IMG/VR virus record: IMGVR_UViG_3300049434_000014
Span: 89,456 to 153,455 of that record
Length of the DNA stretch: 64,000 bases
Strand: one strand, 5' to 3'
DNA from: a virus
The translations under genes and the position numbers were made by a program. Positions 22,247 to 32,365 of this stretch are shown one piece after another. How positions within the stretch are numbered: the stretch's first letter is position 1; each line of letters opens with the position of its first letter. The notes beneath the pieces are model-generated. The model saw only the letters and a program-made list of their open reading frames with translations, made no database searches and was not told the DNA's origin.

Positions 22247-22537
22247 ATGGCATGGTCACGACAGGGGACTGGGCGCCCTACTGCAGCTAGTAGCTCATCT
22301 GCAGACAACCTCGCTGGACTTAAGTTAAAGAATGATCCCACTCTGCCTTCCACCCATCAGGCCGTTCAGACTCCTGATGGTAAGCGGGTGGGTGTGGTGA
22401 AGAAGGTTGGCGGCAAGTTTACCGGTAGCCACGATAATCATACGGCTAAGTTCGATTCTCCGCACGCTGCCGTCCGGGCGATGGCTGCAGCAAAGAAGAC
22501 GGCATCTAAGAAAGGCAGTGCTGTTCCTGCCAAGTAG
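22247..22537 (+). CDS. Small basic hypothetical protein
   Basis: 96 residues, Ser/Ala-rich then Lys-rich at the C-terminus (KKTASKKGS). A KRVGVVKKVGGKF block suggests nucleic-acid binding. ATG 22247 follows GAGGGAT. Could be a DNA-packaging or capsid-interior protein. Confidence 0.6.
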   Translation: MAWSRQGTGRPTAASSSSADNLAGLKLKNDPTLPSTHQAVQTPDGKRVGVVKKVGGKFTGSHDNHTAKFDSPHAAVRAMAAAKKTASKKGSAVPAK

Positions 22538-22548
22538 CATTCTGTAGT

Positions 22549-22557
22549 GGGTAGAAC
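22549..22557 (+). promoter_or_regulatory. GGGTAGAAC start-site element
   Basis: TAGAAC (22552-22557) five bases before ATG 22563, with no ribosome site in between. Confidence 0.5.
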
Positions 22558-22562
22558 GTTTT

Positions 22563-23231
22563 ATGTTACTTACTGTGCATGGTACTTTGGCGTGTTTTCG
22601 ACCGCGTTGTGAGCCTGTTCCTGTGCGTCTCGCGGGCCTGCCCTGGGGTTCTGTCTTAGATCTCCCGGCAGCGGCTCTGCAGCCCGTACAGGCTGCAGCA
22701 GCCTTGTTTGCTGAGGAGTGGCCTGTTGCAGCTGGCTGCATGGAAGCGATAGAGATCGTAGATAGTTTGACTGCTGAAGGTGCTGCTTCATCTGATGTGG
22801 CGTGTTCGATCACTGATTCGAGACTTGGCCGTGTAAGTTCTCGTGTTCAGATGTTGCTTTCGTTGTTCCTGGATCCCAATGCAGACCAACGGTTGCATGA
22901 CTGGAATGCCAGCGGAGACATAGTCTCGTCTGGTAGAGATGGCATCGTGTGGCATGAGTTCGGACACAGCTTGCTAAATCTGCTAGTCCTGCGAGTCAAT
23001 CCCTCGGCTCGCTCTGCGGAGTCAGCAGCTAAATTGATCGTGACTCGAGCTTTGTCTGCGATAACGACTGTTGACATCGCGCTTGCATCAACGAAGTTGT
23101 CTCGACAGGCTGGACGTTCTTGTGAGGAGTTTATTGCTGAGGCGATGGCTGACTTTGGCGTTCATGGACACAGGGCACACTATATTTCAGTAGCAGTTGC
23201 GTCGGTGCTAGCTGAGTTGTGGAAGGAATAA
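22563..23231 (+). CDS. Zincin-type metallopeptidase-like protein
   Basis: 222 residues. WHEFGHSLL near residue 126 is a HExxH zinc motif, and EEFIAEAMADF near residue 193 supplies the third ligand (Glu) in the manner of gluzincins. Similar short proteins occur near phage packaging and MuF genes. It may process a virion protein or be injected. No signal peptide, so it acts in the cell or virion. Confidence 0.7.
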   Translation: MLLTVHGTLACFRPRCEPVPVRLAGLPWGSVLDLPAAALQPVQAAAALFAEEWPVAAGCMEAIEIVDSLTAEGAASSDVACSITDSRLGRVSSRVQMLLSLFLDPNADQRLHDWNASGDIVSSGRDGIVWHEFGHSLLNLLVLRVNPSARSAESAAKLIVTRALSAITTVDIALASTKLSRQAGRSCEEFIAEAMADFGVHGHRAHYISVAVASVLAELWKE

Positions 23232-23237
23232 TAACAC

Positions 23238-25088
23238 GTGGTTCGACCTCCAGAGGTTGGCTTTAGTGCTAGTGATTGGTTGCTTGCACAAGCCGAGGCT
23301 GTGGAGGAGGCTGCTCCGGATGCTAATTCGTTATTGACAGATGTGTTTGCTGAAGAGCCAGTTCCCCTGGATGTGTTCATCCAGGACAAGAAGTTTATCG
23401 GAATGTCAGCTCTGTCGGGTCCGCAGTACTCTGCGCTTCGCGCTACCGAGCGTATTTATTATTCGGGGATCTACGCTTCGATGGCTGCGGAGTTCGATGC
23501 GTACTGGGCTCCCATCCCGATGGTGAACTTCTTGACTTTGTTGGTCGGTAAGGGTGGAGGCAAGGACCTACTTGCTCGGCTGGCCAGTCTGCGAATTGCC
23601 TACTTGCTTCTCTGTTTGAAGGATCCGAAGTCGTATTTCGGATTCCCGTCTGATGAGTCGATTCACATGCTTAATGTGGCGTCGACCAAAGACCAAGCTC
23701 GTCTTGCGTTCTTCGAGCCTATGACACGAATTGTCGCACGAGGTTGGTTTAAGCATCGTTGCAATCCGCTACGCGCGGTCATTGAGTGGGAGAAGGGCAT
23801 TACCTCGATCTCTGGATCGTCGGATGCTGAGACGCAGGAAGGTTTGAATCTCTTACTCGGTGTGGCTGACGAGGTGGATGCTTTCCGTACGGCTGAGGAA
23901 GTGTTGAGACATTCAGGTCCGTCTCAGCGGGCGCCTATGCGTTCGGCTGAGGGCATCATTAAGATGATGCGAACGTCGTCTCTTACGCGATTCCCACAGA
24001 CATTTAAGAACTTACGGATCTCTTACCCTCGTTATTATGGATCTCCTATTCTGCAACTTCACGCTGCAGCTATGGAGAACATTGCGAAAAAGGGCGAAAA
24101 CTCACGACATTTTGTGGTCGGTCCGATGCCGTCGTGGGAGTTTAATCCGCTACTAGCCCGGTCGGATTTCATTACAATCCCGCAGTCTCCCATCCCGGTT
24201 CCTATCGAGTTGGTAGAAGACTTCGAGAATGATCCTGACTGGTCACGGGCCGCGTATCTGTGCAGACCCGCACGTACAAGGCTTCCTCCATACTTTCGTA
24301 ATGAGACAGTGATCGATGCTGCTCTCATTGAGATGCCTGATGTCACGGTTAACTGGGAGCTGATGCGCGGCGCTTGGCATGCGACGTTTGCGATCCCTCG
24401 TGAGTTGCAGCCTGTTGAGGGTGCGGTCTATGCCTGCCATGCAGACCTCGCGTTAACGGGCGACCGCTGCGGGTTCGCTATGTCTCATGTTGTGTCGTGG
24501 GATCATTATGAGCAGCGTGATGCTGATACGGGAGATAAGATTCGTTACGAGGATCTCCCTGTGGTGCGGGTTGATATTGCTTTGACGCTCGAGGCCGACT
24601 TGCGCGCGGATCCTCCTCGAGAGATTCAGTTGCGAGCGGTGCGTCAGCTCATCTTCGAGTTGCGCAATCGTGGGTTCGGTATCGCTTGGGCGTCGTTGGA
24701 TGGTTGGCAGTCACAAGATACGAAGCAAGCATTGATTGTAGCTGGCATAGAATCATCCATCGTTAGTATGGATAAGACTGAGGAGCCTTATCGACTGTTA
24801 CGTTCTATGGTTGAAGAGGCACGGGTAACTATGCCGTCTTCTTTGCTTCTACGTGCTGAGATTCGTGGGCTGCAGCAAGATCCTCGCACTCGCAAGATCG
24901 ACCATCAACCGGGCGATGGGAGTAAGGATCTGTCGGATGCGGTGTGTGGGTCTGTGTGGGGAGCGGTGGCTTCTGGAGGACAAGAGGTGACGACGGACGA
25001 AGTCTCTAGCGACGACTTCTGGACGTCGTCGCCGATCGCTGCCCCGGTCGGTGCTGAGGCTGCATGGTGTTCGCTTTTTGCGCACTGA
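23238..25088 (+). CDS. terL: Terminase large subunit
   Basis: 616 residues. Walker A GKGGGKD (104-110), Walker B LLLGVADEVD (205-213, catalytic Glu in DE), and a RuvC-like nuclease region with D403 in HADLALTG and a late Asp in KDLSDAV (about 579-586). It packages DNA into the prohead by ATP hydrolysis and cuts concatemers. GTG 23238 is the most natural start. The family points to a headful or direct-repeat packager, which cannot be decided here. Confidence 0.9.
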   Translation: MVRPPEVGFSASDWLLAQAEAVEEAAPDANSLLTDVFAEEPVPLDVFIQDKKFIGMSALSGPQYSALRATERIYYSGIYASMAAEFDAYWAPIPMVNFLTLLVGKGGGKDLLARLASLRIAYLLLCLKDPKSYFGFPSDESIHMLNVASTKDQARLAFFEPMTRIVARGWFKHRCNPLRAVIEWEKGITSISGSSDAETQEGLNLLLGVADEVDAFRTAEEVLRHSGPSQRAPMRSAEGIIKMMRTSSLTRFPQTFKNLRISYPRYYGSPILQLHAAAMENIAKKGENSRHFVVGPMPSWEFNPLLARSDFITIPQSPIPVPIELVEDFENDPDWSRAAYLCRPARTRLPPYFRNETVIDAALIEMPDVTVNWELMRGAWHATFAIPRELQPVEGAVYACHADLALTGDRCGFAMSHVVSWDHYEQRDADTGDKIRYEDLPVVRVDIALTLEADLRADPPREIQLRAVRQLIFELRNRGFGIAWASLDGWQSQDTKQALIVAGIESSIVSMDKTEEPYRLLRSMVEEARVTMPSSLLLRAEIRGLQQDPRTRKIDHQPGDGSKDLSDAVCGSVWGAVASGGQEVTTDEVSSDDFWTSSPIAAPVGAEAAWCSLFAH

Positions 25089-25109
25089 TTTCCGACGAGA
25101 GGGTTGGTA

Positions 25110-26780
25110 GTGGCTACGGCTCAAACGTTGGAAATGGCGAAGCCTACGAAGCGTGATCTAGACACTGAGATTGGTGTTCAGATTCGTGGGATGCCGTTCT
25201 CGGAAGCGTTCGCAGGGTCAGATCATGTTTTGATTCGTTCGTCTGAACCTACGGTTAAGCAACTTGTTGAGATGCGTCGCAATGATGGTCAGGCCCGTGG
25301 CCTGTTTCGTCTGTTGACCATGCCGGTCCGGGCTGCCGCGAAGCGGGCGACGTGGGTGCCTGCTGACGGTGGGGATAAAGAGGCGAAGTTCGCGGAGGAG
25401 TTGTTGACGACTCCGTTCGTGCTGGGCGGCATGAAGACGTCGTTTCAGCGGGTGGTTGCTCAGATGCTGCTTGCGGTGATGGATGGGTTCTCACCGTTTG
25501 AGTTGGTGTATACGATCCCGAAGAAGGGACCGTTGAAGGGCAAGATTGCGTTGTCTAAGATTGCTTATCGTCCTTCAGAGACCATTCAGTTCCTGGTAAA
25601 CGATGTGGGAGATTTCGAGGGACTGCGTCAGCGTACTACCGCACCTGGCGGTCGGTATATTGATGAGAAGATCGATGCTGATCATTCTTTGTATTACGCG
25701 TGCGGTGATGAGGAGAATCCGTTCTATGGAGTCTCGTACTTTAATGCGGCTTTCTATCATTACGACAAGAAGATTAAGCTCTACTATCTTGCACACTTGG
25801 CCGCTCAGCACCGCGCAGTCGGCTCGCGGGTCGGCAAGTACCCCACGTCTGCATCCCCCAATGAGATTGCTCAGTTCCGCAAGGCCCTCTCAGACTTTGG
25901 TCTCGCCCAGGCAATGTCGTTTCCTGACAAGGGATGGACGGTCGAGGAGTTAGGTCTGCGGATCGGTGACTTCCCGTTTATGGACTTTGTAAACCATCAC
26001 AACTCACAGATGTCGAAGTCGGTACTTGCCCCGTTCTTAGATGATGCTCAGGGTGGGCAGAAGTCTTTGGTGGACTTCGGCGGGCAGTCGGACTCGATGT
26101 ATCATACATTGATTAATGTGTTGGTCGCTGAGTTGGAGACGTTGATTAATGAGACTTTGGTCCCTCGCTTCATCGACTGGAATTTCGGCACTGATAAGTA
26201 TCCGCAGATCAAGTTCGGTTCGTTTACTGATGAGCAGAAAAAGTCGATCAATGACACCTTCGATAAGCTGGCTACGGCTGGCACTAATGCCAATGTGACG
26301 CGTCCGTTCCTGTTGGAGCTGGAGATGCGTATGGCTGAGGAGATGGGTCTGGAGATTGACTACAAGAAGATCGAGGAGGCGCTAAAGAAGCAGGAGGAAT
26401 TGACGCTTCAGCACTTTATGGACGAGGCGGCTATTCCTCCGATGGAGCGTCCGTTTCAGGCGGTTGGTGCGCAGGCTGCGGATCAGCAGCAGGGGGCTGC
26501 GCAGAATGCTCAGTGGATGCCTGGCCCGCAGCCTGGGATGATGCCTGGGGCTCCCCCACCACCTCCTGGCAAGCCTGGCGGTGGGCCTCCTGGCGCGGCT
26601 GCACGCGGTGTTCCCGGCAAGTCGGGTAAGCCTGGGGCACAGCCTGTTTATCCTGCGTTACCGTCGAAGCTGTCGGCCGCACGGGCTTCTGAGACGTGGC
26701 TTCACGATGATGCTCCGTTGGCGTTGTCGTGGGCTGAGTTCCGTGAGGTTGAAGACTCGCTTGCGGTGTTACGGACGTGA
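25110..26780 (+). CDS. Portal protein
   Basis: 556 residues, right after the terminase. The central domain (about 60-430) follows the pattern of the Mu gp29 / DUF935-like portal family (RLLTMPVRAA, DGFSPFELVY, NPFYGVSYFNAAFYHYD). The last 120 residues are Pro/Gly/Gln-rich and probably disordered. Twelve copies should form the DNA entry ring. Its end overlaps the MuF start. Confidence 0.85.
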   Translation: MATAQTLEMAKPTKRDLDTEIGVQIRGMPFSEAFAGSDHVLIRSSEPTVKQLVEMRRNDGQARGLFRLLTMPVRAAAKRATWVPADGGDKEAKFAEELLTTPFVLGGMKTSFQRVVAQMLLAVMDGFSPFELVYTIPKKGPLKGKIALSKIAYRPSETIQFLVNDVGDFEGLRQRTTAPGGRYIDEKIDADHSLYYACGDEENPFYGVSYFNAAFYHYDKKIKLYYLAHLAAQHRAVGSRVGKYPTSASPNEIAQFRKALSDFGLAQAMSFPDKGWTVEELGLRIGDFPFMDFVNHHNSQMSKSVLAPFLDDAQGGQKSLVDFGGQSDSMYHTLINVLVAELETLINETLVPRFIDWNFGTDKYPQIKFGSFTDEQKKSINDTFDKLATAGTNANVTRPFLLELEMRMAEEMGLEIDYKKIEEALKKQEELTLQHFMDEAAIPPMERPFQAVGAQAADQQQGAAQNAQWMPGPQPGMMPGAPPPPPGKPGGGPPGAAARGVPGKSGKPGAQPVYPALPSKLSAARASETWLHDDAPLALSWAEFREVEDSLAVLRT

Positions 26781-29362
26781 CCGCACCTGCTACGTCGGTA
26801 GGGTCGCTGGCGTCTTTGCTGTCGTTGGTTGATGACTCAGCCGCACGCAATGTAGCGACTGAAGACCAACTCATTGCTGAAGTAGACAATCTTTACGCTC
26901 AGCGGTTGGTTGCCTATCTTGCGTCTTTGCAGAGCCAGCCTCAGGCACCGGAGGAGGGTGATCTTCATCCATTCTTGGATGCGGCATTGCTCGCTGCAGT
27001 GGTGCTTTTGCTGCGACGCGCGTTCCGGGCTGGAGTTGTAGAGGGCCTTAATTTCGGCGGGGAGAATTTAAGCAAAGTCGGGATCACTTTAGATCCAAGC
27101 TTAGTAAAGATCGATAACGCTTTTAGTGACTCTGTCGTTACGGACTTCTTGCAGGGTCAAGTTAATCAGGCTTCGAGTTGGGGCAGCAAAGATCCACAGG
27201 TGCTGGCTGCGACGCTGTCTCAGCGTGCTGATCTTGGTGTGTTGACGGCCTTTCATGGTGGACGTAATGCTGCGTCGGAGGCGTCGTTTGCGCAGGCACC
27301 GGGTCAGGTACATAAGTTGTGGGTCGCTCGTTTCGATTTAGAGACTGCACCTTGTAGTTTGTGTGTTCGTCTACACGGCATGCATGTTCCGTTAGCTGAT
27401 AATTTCCACGTTCATGATGATGAGCCTGGGCCTTATCTCGGGACGCTGTCTCGTCCTCCGAGGCATCCTCGTTGTCGGTGCAGTGTGGTGTTGTACATGC
27501 CTACGGAGATGAAGACCGATTCAGGTCCGGCTCCGTTGTCGATGGTGCAGTATGCCGATCAGGTGTTGCGGATAATCGGTGCGGAGCGCCACGATTTCAT
27601 CGCAGCCTCAGTAGTCCGGGTTGAGGGATATACGCGTGTTGTAGGTGGAAAGACCGAGCAGGTAAGTGGTTACTTTTATGACATTAAGACGGGGTTAAAG
27701 GTTCCGTCGTCTCAGGTTCCTGGCAATAAAGCACCGAAGGTGTCTTTGCAGAAGGCTCGCGCGATGGAGCAGAAAGCTAAGTCAGCGGGCGTTGGTAAAA
27801 CTTCTGGTGGTCCTGGACAGGCTGCTGCTGTTTGGCCTAAAGGTACGTATCACATTAATATGCCTGATGGTTCTGTGACTCAGGTGATTGTTAGTGATGA
27901 TGGTTCTTCTCGAGCTACGTCTAATGGTCAGACGGAGAATGCCGATCCTGCTCAGACACATCAGTTTATGTCTTACTGGCAAGAGCATCTTCAGCAGGTT
28001 GACAATGCTGATTCTGGACTTCACGATGTGCAGCATCCTGAGCATAATATCGGTGGTGTCTCAGTCACGTCTGACCATGTTAAAGAAGCTATCAGCATTC
28101 TGAAAAACGAGCCATCGACTTCTGTTAAGGCTCCACTAAAGATTGCAGATCACCCTCTCGCGTCTGCGGATCTGCGCGGGTTTGCGACCGAGCATGCAGG
28201 CACGCCACAGCATTACTCGAAGCTTAAGCAAGGTGTGATCGACGCGCTTCAGGCAAAGCTGAAGGGTAAGGACGGAGCTCAGCCAAATGCCGGAAAGCCT
28301 GAGGCTCCTGGTGCCCCGACGCCTCCTGATGCACCGTCTGCGCCGAGCGCTCCCGTGTCGGATAAGCAGAAGGCTCCTGACAAAAAGTCGGTTGCTAACC
28401 CACCTAGCGCTCCAAACAAGAGTGCGACTCCTCCTGCTGTGCCAGCAGATCAGGCAAAGACTTGGAAAGACCATCTGGAGAATGCGCGTGTTGCGTTCAA
28501 GGTCTCTCCACAACCTGGCGATCACGGGTCGGGGATTGCCGCCGCTCAGCAACGGGTCGCTACTACGAGACACAAGTATTACGTTCGTAGTGATCAGGGG
28601 AATACTCAGATCAGTATGAAGCCGCTTCCCGTGACGGGAAATGGACATGATTTGCTAGTGCATTCCAACGGGTCGGTGTATTCACGTTCGTTAGACGGTA
28701 GTGGTGCTGAGCAGTTGCATCCTATGTCGCCTGATGAGGTTTCGTCTTTGACGAGTCCTCATTTTCAGTCTTCTGACAAGGTGTCTCTTGATCGTGCGTT
28801 GTCTAATCCTCGTTCGATTAAAGATAATAAGCTTGACGGGTTAATGCAGGAAGCATTGACCAGTAACAATATGGATGCGTTTGATAAGTTGGCTGCTGAG
28901 GCTGATCGTCGCAGCGCGTCTGAGAAGCGTTCGTCTCAGCAGGAAGAGCAGCGTGCTGCGCAGCTAGAGAAGCTTCTGATGGAGGGTAAGAACGAGTCTG
29001 ACGCCATTGAGAAGGTATACGGCGTCTCGGGTGAAGGACAGAAACGAAAGTTAGCAATTACTTCATTGCGATCTGATGGTTACACGGGAGTTAACCTTTC
29101 GGAGCTGGCTCGTAAGGCTTTCCGAGACGATGTGTATAGCAGATATATTGAAGCTGAGAATTCGATGCAAGGACATATGCTTTCGAAGGAAGGTGAGGCT
29201 AAGAATATATCTCCAGTGAAGTTGTTTACTGGCTCAGAGGCTACGGCTATGAAGTACGCGTCTCCTGAGTTGATTGATTACTGGGGAATTCACGGCCGTC
29301 CTTCGTTCGATGAATGGTTAAATGATTTTATGGGTGGCTTCGGTAGTAGTGGAGGTGCCTGA
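26777..29362 (+). CDS. MuF-type minor head protein with long C-terminal extension
   Basis: 861 residues, GTG 26777. The MuF domain is near 150-245 with CSLC (193-196) and PRCRC (231-235), typical of the minor head protein that binds the portal. The following 600 residues go far beyond the usual length. They have Pro/Ala linkers (about 500-560), two polar globular regions and a C-terminal helical domain (about 690-861). MuF proteins with variable C-terminal toxin or effector domains are known; whether this extension is an effector is open, as no catalytic motif is clear. It would be carried in the virion. Confidence 0.8.
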   Translation: MTAPATSVGSLASLLSLVDDSAARNVATEDQLIAEVDNLYAQRLVAYLASLQSQPQAPEEGDLHPFLDAALLAAVVLLLRRAFRAGVVEGLNFGGENLSKVGITLDPSLVKIDNAFSDSVVTDFLQGQVNQASSWGSKDPQVLAATLSQRADLGVLTAFHGGRNAASEASFAQAPGQVHKLWVARFDLETAPCSLCVRLHGMHVPLADNFHVHDDEPGPYLGTLSRPPRHPRCRCSVVLYMPTEMKTDSGPAPLSMVQYADQVLRIIGAERHDFIAASVVRVEGYTRVVGGKTEQVSGYFYDIKTGLKVPSSQVPGNKAPKVSLQKARAMEQKAKSAGVGKTSGGPGQAAAVWPKGTYHINMPDGSVTQVIVSDDGSSRATSNGQTENADPAQTHQFMSYWQEHLQQVDNADSGLHDVQHPEHNIGGVSVTSDHVKEAISILKNEPSTSVKAPLKIADHPLASADLRGFATEHAGTPQHYSKLKQGVIDALQAKLKGKDGAQPNAGKPEAPGAPTPPDAPSAPSAPVSDKQKAPDKKSVANPPSAPNKSATPPAVPADQAKTWKDHLENARVAFKVSPQPGDHGSGIAAAQQRVATTRHKYYVRSDQGNTQISMKPLPVTGNGHDLLVHSNGSVYSRSLDGSGAEQLHPMSPDEVSSLTSPHFQSSDKVSLDRALSNPRSIKDNKLDGLMQEALTSNNMDAFDKLAAEADRRSASEKRSSQQEEQRAAQLEKLLMEGKNESDAIEKVYGVSGEGQKRKLAITSLRSDGYTGVNLSELARKAFRDDVYSRYIEAENSMQGHMLSKEGEAKNISPVKLFTGSEATAMKYASPELIDYWGIHGRPSFDEWLNDFMGGFGSSGGA

Positions 29363-29363
29363 G

Positions 29364-29567
29364 ATGTCTGTGGAGCGAGAGATGGTTGACGCCTACCGAG
29401 CGGGTGAGGTGGCGGCCCGCTCTGGGCAGCTGGTGGCGACTAATCCTTTCGATGCTGAAGCGACGACGGCTCGCGATCGAGTGCAGGCTTTGATGTGGAT
29501 GCGCGGGTACGGCGCGGGCAATCCGGTGGAAGACGATGCGGGGGAGACGTCTTCATCTGCCGAATAA
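29364..29567 (+). CDS. Rmf/CrpP-fold small protein
   Basis: 67 residues. The pattern AYRAGEVAARSG, then NPF, then R..ALMWMRGYGAG follows the Rmf (ribosome modulation factor) / CrpP-like fold (G..AA..G...NP......W..GY). Rmf dimerises ribosomes in resting cells. Function in the phage is unknown; a ribosome-directed or virion role are both possible. GGAGGTG precedes ATG 29364. Confidence 0.6.
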   Translation: MSVEREMVDAYRAGEVAARSGQLVATNPFDAEATTARDRVQALMWMRGYGAGNPVEDDAGETSSSAE

Positions 29568-29573
29568 TGAGGC

Positions 29574-30770
29574 ATGGATCCGAAGTGTGTAATCGCACCT
29601 AGTCCACTTTCGGACTGGACTGCGGTCGATGAAGATACGGTTGAGCTTGCCCGCAAGAAGCAGGGCACTTTGTACCGTAAGCATATCTTGAATCGTGGCG
29701 AGTTGCACCATCCACTTACCGGCACAAAGATTACCATTGACGATGCTTTTGTAACGCATCTTCAGACTAACTTCGCGAACAATGTTTGCGACATTGTTCA
29801 GGTTCCTTTGGCTAATGACCAAAATGAGCATGTTGAAAATCCTGCCGCGAATGTCGGTGAGGTTCTCGGCATTGAGGATGATAAGAAGACCGGCAAGATT
29901 TACGCATTGGTTGATGCGCGTAAGCATGCTGATGACTTCGGCAAGACGATCCTCGGTGCATCTGCTTTCCTGCATTTGAATTACAAGGACTCGAAGACCA
30001 ATAAGCGTGTCGGACCCACGCTTTTACATGTCGCTGCCACTAACCGCCCGTACGTCACGGGTCTGGATCCTTATGAGCCAGTCGTGGCAGCGAGTGCCGA
30101 ATACTTGGGCGAGCCCGCTCTTATGCAGATGAGCGGTGGGAACGATCGGGAGAGTGCTATGCCCCGCAGTTTGGAAGAGGTGCTCACCGAGCTGCGCACC
30201 GATCATGAGATCGATGTTAACGCTCTCCGCACCCAGCTTACTGATGTTGAGAAGGCGAAGGCCGACGAGGCTGCTCGGGCTGAGGCTGCAATTGTTACTG
30301 CCAAGGCTGCGGAGGACAAGTTGGCTGCTACTACCACGAAGCTTACTCAGGCTCTTGCAGGGTCTGAGGAGGGTACCAAGCTTACCGGTTCTGGCGATGT
30401 GAGTAGTGAGGATGTCGTCAATGCAGTTGCCGAGTTGGCTCAGCGCAACGTGGCTCTCAGCGCAGCTCAGGAAGCTTCGGTCGACCGCATCGCGGCTTTG
30501 GAAAAGCGCAACGTCGAAGCGGAAATCGACGGACTGATCAAGGAGGGTCGTATCCTTCCGGCCAAGCGTGAGGTTTTCCTTACGATGGCTTTGACCAGTC
30601 GTGAGATTTTTGATCAGGTTGTTCCAGACGAGCCGATTGTGGCTTTGAATGCAGAGCGTGGCGTTGCACCTCGCGCTGATGAGCACGGCAAGCGTGAGTT
30701 TGACGTGGAGGCCGAGCTTGCTCGTTTGACGGCCCCCGGTGGTCCTGCAGCGGAGTACGTGCGGTCGTAA
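29574..30770 (+). CDS. Capsid maturation protease fused to scaffold
   Basis: 398 residues. The N-terminal 180 residues with GASAFLHLNY and HVAATNRPYVTG fit the Mu gpI-type protease/scaffold family. The region 190-340 is a long coiled coil rich in Ala, Glu and Lys, typical of an internal scaffold removed at maturation. The catalytic Ser is probably in the GAS region. Decoration and capsid genes follow. Confidence 0.75.
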   Translation: MDPKCVIAPSPLSDWTAVDEDTVELARKKQGTLYRKHILNRGELHHPLTGTKITIDDAFVTHLQTNFANNVCDIVQVPLANDQNEHVENPAANVGEVLGIEDDKKTGKIYALVDARKHADDFGKTILGASAFLHLNYKDSKTNKRVGPTLLHVAATNRPYVTGLDPYEPVVAASAEYLGEPALMQMSGGNDRESAMPRSLEEVLTELRTDHEIDVNALRTQLTDVEKAKADEAARAEAAIVTAKAAEDKLAATTTKLTQALAGSEEGTKLTGSGDVSSEDVVNAVAELAQRNVALSAAQEASVDRIAALEKRNVEAEIDGLIKEGRILPAKREVFLTMALTSREIFDQVVPDEPIVALNAERGVAPRADEHGKREFDVEAELARLTAPGGPAAEYVRS

Positions 30771-30812
30771 TCGTGTGACCGCTGCCGGTCACTAGCGAGA
30801 GGATAAGCAGCC

Positions 30813-31217
30813 ATGGTTGTGGAGTACGTCGGCAATATCATCCCGGCGCCTAGTTACATTAAGGGCAACACTTCTACTGACGATGAGTTGCTCGCGTCAA
30901 CTGCACGGTTCACTCAGAAAGGTGTGACCCTCGCCCCCGGCTTGGGCATTATCAATTTGGGCACCGTTATGGCGCAGCGTACGTCGGATAAGAAGTGGAT
31001 TCCGTATAGCGACGCTGGCTCTGGGGGTGCGAGTGTCGCGCGCGGTGTTCTCCGTCGTGGTGTTGATACTGGCACTGACGTGAATGGTCGTGTGTTCCAG
31101 GGCAACGTTGTTATTTCAGGTGTCCTCAAGCTCGACCGCGTGGTCGGGTCGGATGCTGCAGCGATCTCTGATTTGAATGCACGTACCGACACTGTTTTGA
31201 ATATGTTCATCTTCTAA
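30813..31217 (+). CDS. Head decoration protein
   Basis: 134 residues, beta-rich, with the typical AxGTVMA..TSDKKW.PY and GVLRRGVD blocks of the lambda gpD-like decoration family. It would sit as trimers on the capsid surface. ATG 30813 follows GAGAGGATAAGC. Its position between scaffold and major capsid genes agrees. Confidence 0.85.
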   Translation: MVVEYVGNIIPAPSYIKGNTSTDDELLASTARFTQKGVTLAPGLGIINLGTVMAQRTSDKKWIPYSDAGSGGASVARGVLRRGVDTGTDVNGRVFQGNVVISGVLKLDRVVGSDAAAISDLNARTDTVLNMFIF

Positions 31218-31332
31218 TAGCTAGCTAGGCCAGCCGGTTGACGCGTAAGCGTGGCGCAGGTCGGGATCCAAGACGGATTCGCTGATGGATGGCAAGTTTC
31301 GCAGTCAGGTAAGGATGGCTGCATGAGCGAGA

Positions 31333-32343
31333 GTGGTGGCTACTTTGCCTGATATCGGCCTTCTAGAACCTGTGGTGTTGCGCGGGGTTGTTGAGAAGCT
31401 TCAGACCCCGGAAACGCTCATCATGAAGAATCGCATTCCTAGTGGTCCGTGGCCGTACCCGGTTGCACGTTGGGATGTGATTCGTGGTTCGCGAGCGGTG
31501 GCGCGCCCGAACGTCCCTAACTCTGAGGCGCACATTGTGCCTCGGCTGGGCCGGTCGCAGGAAAGCGCGAGCTTCATCTACCTGCGTGAGAAGAAGATCT
31601 TCGAGCCGACCACGTTGCACTGGCTTCGTGAACCGGGTCAGCTGGCTGCGATCAATGCGGAGAAGGCTGTTCTTCGTGAGATCAATGACCTGAACATTCG
31701 ATTCGACAACTTCGTTGAGTTCTGTTCTTGGCAGGCTCTGAAGGGTCGCATCGTTTTGGACTATACCGATGTGCAGGCTGACATCGACTATAAGTTCACC
31801 ACAGCGCATAAGCCCACGGCGTCGACTCTGTGGACTACTGCAACGGTTCCGCAGATCATCTCCGACATCCGGGCGTGGAAGCGGCTTATTCAGCGCGACG
31901 GCCAGGTGCCTGTTCGTGAGGCGTTCGCGACGGAGAACACGCTGGCGTTGATTTTCGAGGCGTTCGCTCGGGACAATAACGCTGCCGGTTTGATGTCGGA
32001 TCGTATGCGTGATGAGTACTACTCATCTGGCATGCTTCCGGGATTCCTTGGAATGAACTGGATTGCTGTCGAGTCAATCTATGAGACCGATGATGGTACT
32101 CAGACTCGATTCCTCGAAGAGGGCACGTTGATTCTTGCCAACATGGAAGACAACCGTCCGATTGAATTCCTTGAGGGTCCGACCGCTGACGACGACGCTC
32201 CCCCGGGCCACACTGGGAAGTTCTCGAAGACGTGGAAAGAGGAAGACCCGAGTCATCGTCAGTACCTCCTCGAGTACTCGTTCTTGCCGATCATCACCCG
32301 TCCCGAGCAATTTGTGGTGGCGTCCGTAGGCGTTCACCCCTGA
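31333..32343 (+). CDS. Major capsid protein (gpE family)
   Basis: 336 residues. Length, position and the pattern YPVARWDVIRGSR, then SFIYLREKKIF and a late PEQFVVASVG fit the lambda gpE-type (HK97 fold) capsid family. Start codon either GTG 31333 or GTG 31336. The 115-base gap upstream holds no gene. Confidence 0.85.
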   Translation: MVATLPDIGLLEPVVLRGVVEKLQTPETLIMKNRIPSGPWPYPVARWDVIRGSRAVARPNVPNSEAHIVPRLGRSQESASFIYLREKKIFEPTTLHWLREPGQLAAINAEKAVLREINDLNIRFDNFVEFCSWQALKGRIVLDYTDVQADIDYKFTTAHKPTASTLWTTATVPQIISDIRAWKRLIQRDGQVPVREAFATENTLALIFEAFARDNNAAGLMSDRMRDEYYSSGMLPGFLGMNWIAVESIYETDDGTQTRFLEEGTLILANMEDNRPIEFLEGPTADDDAPPGHTGKFSKTWKEEDPSHRQYLLEYSFLPIITRPEQFVVASVGVHP

Positions 32344-32365
32344 TAAGCAATTAGTATAGGAGCAC

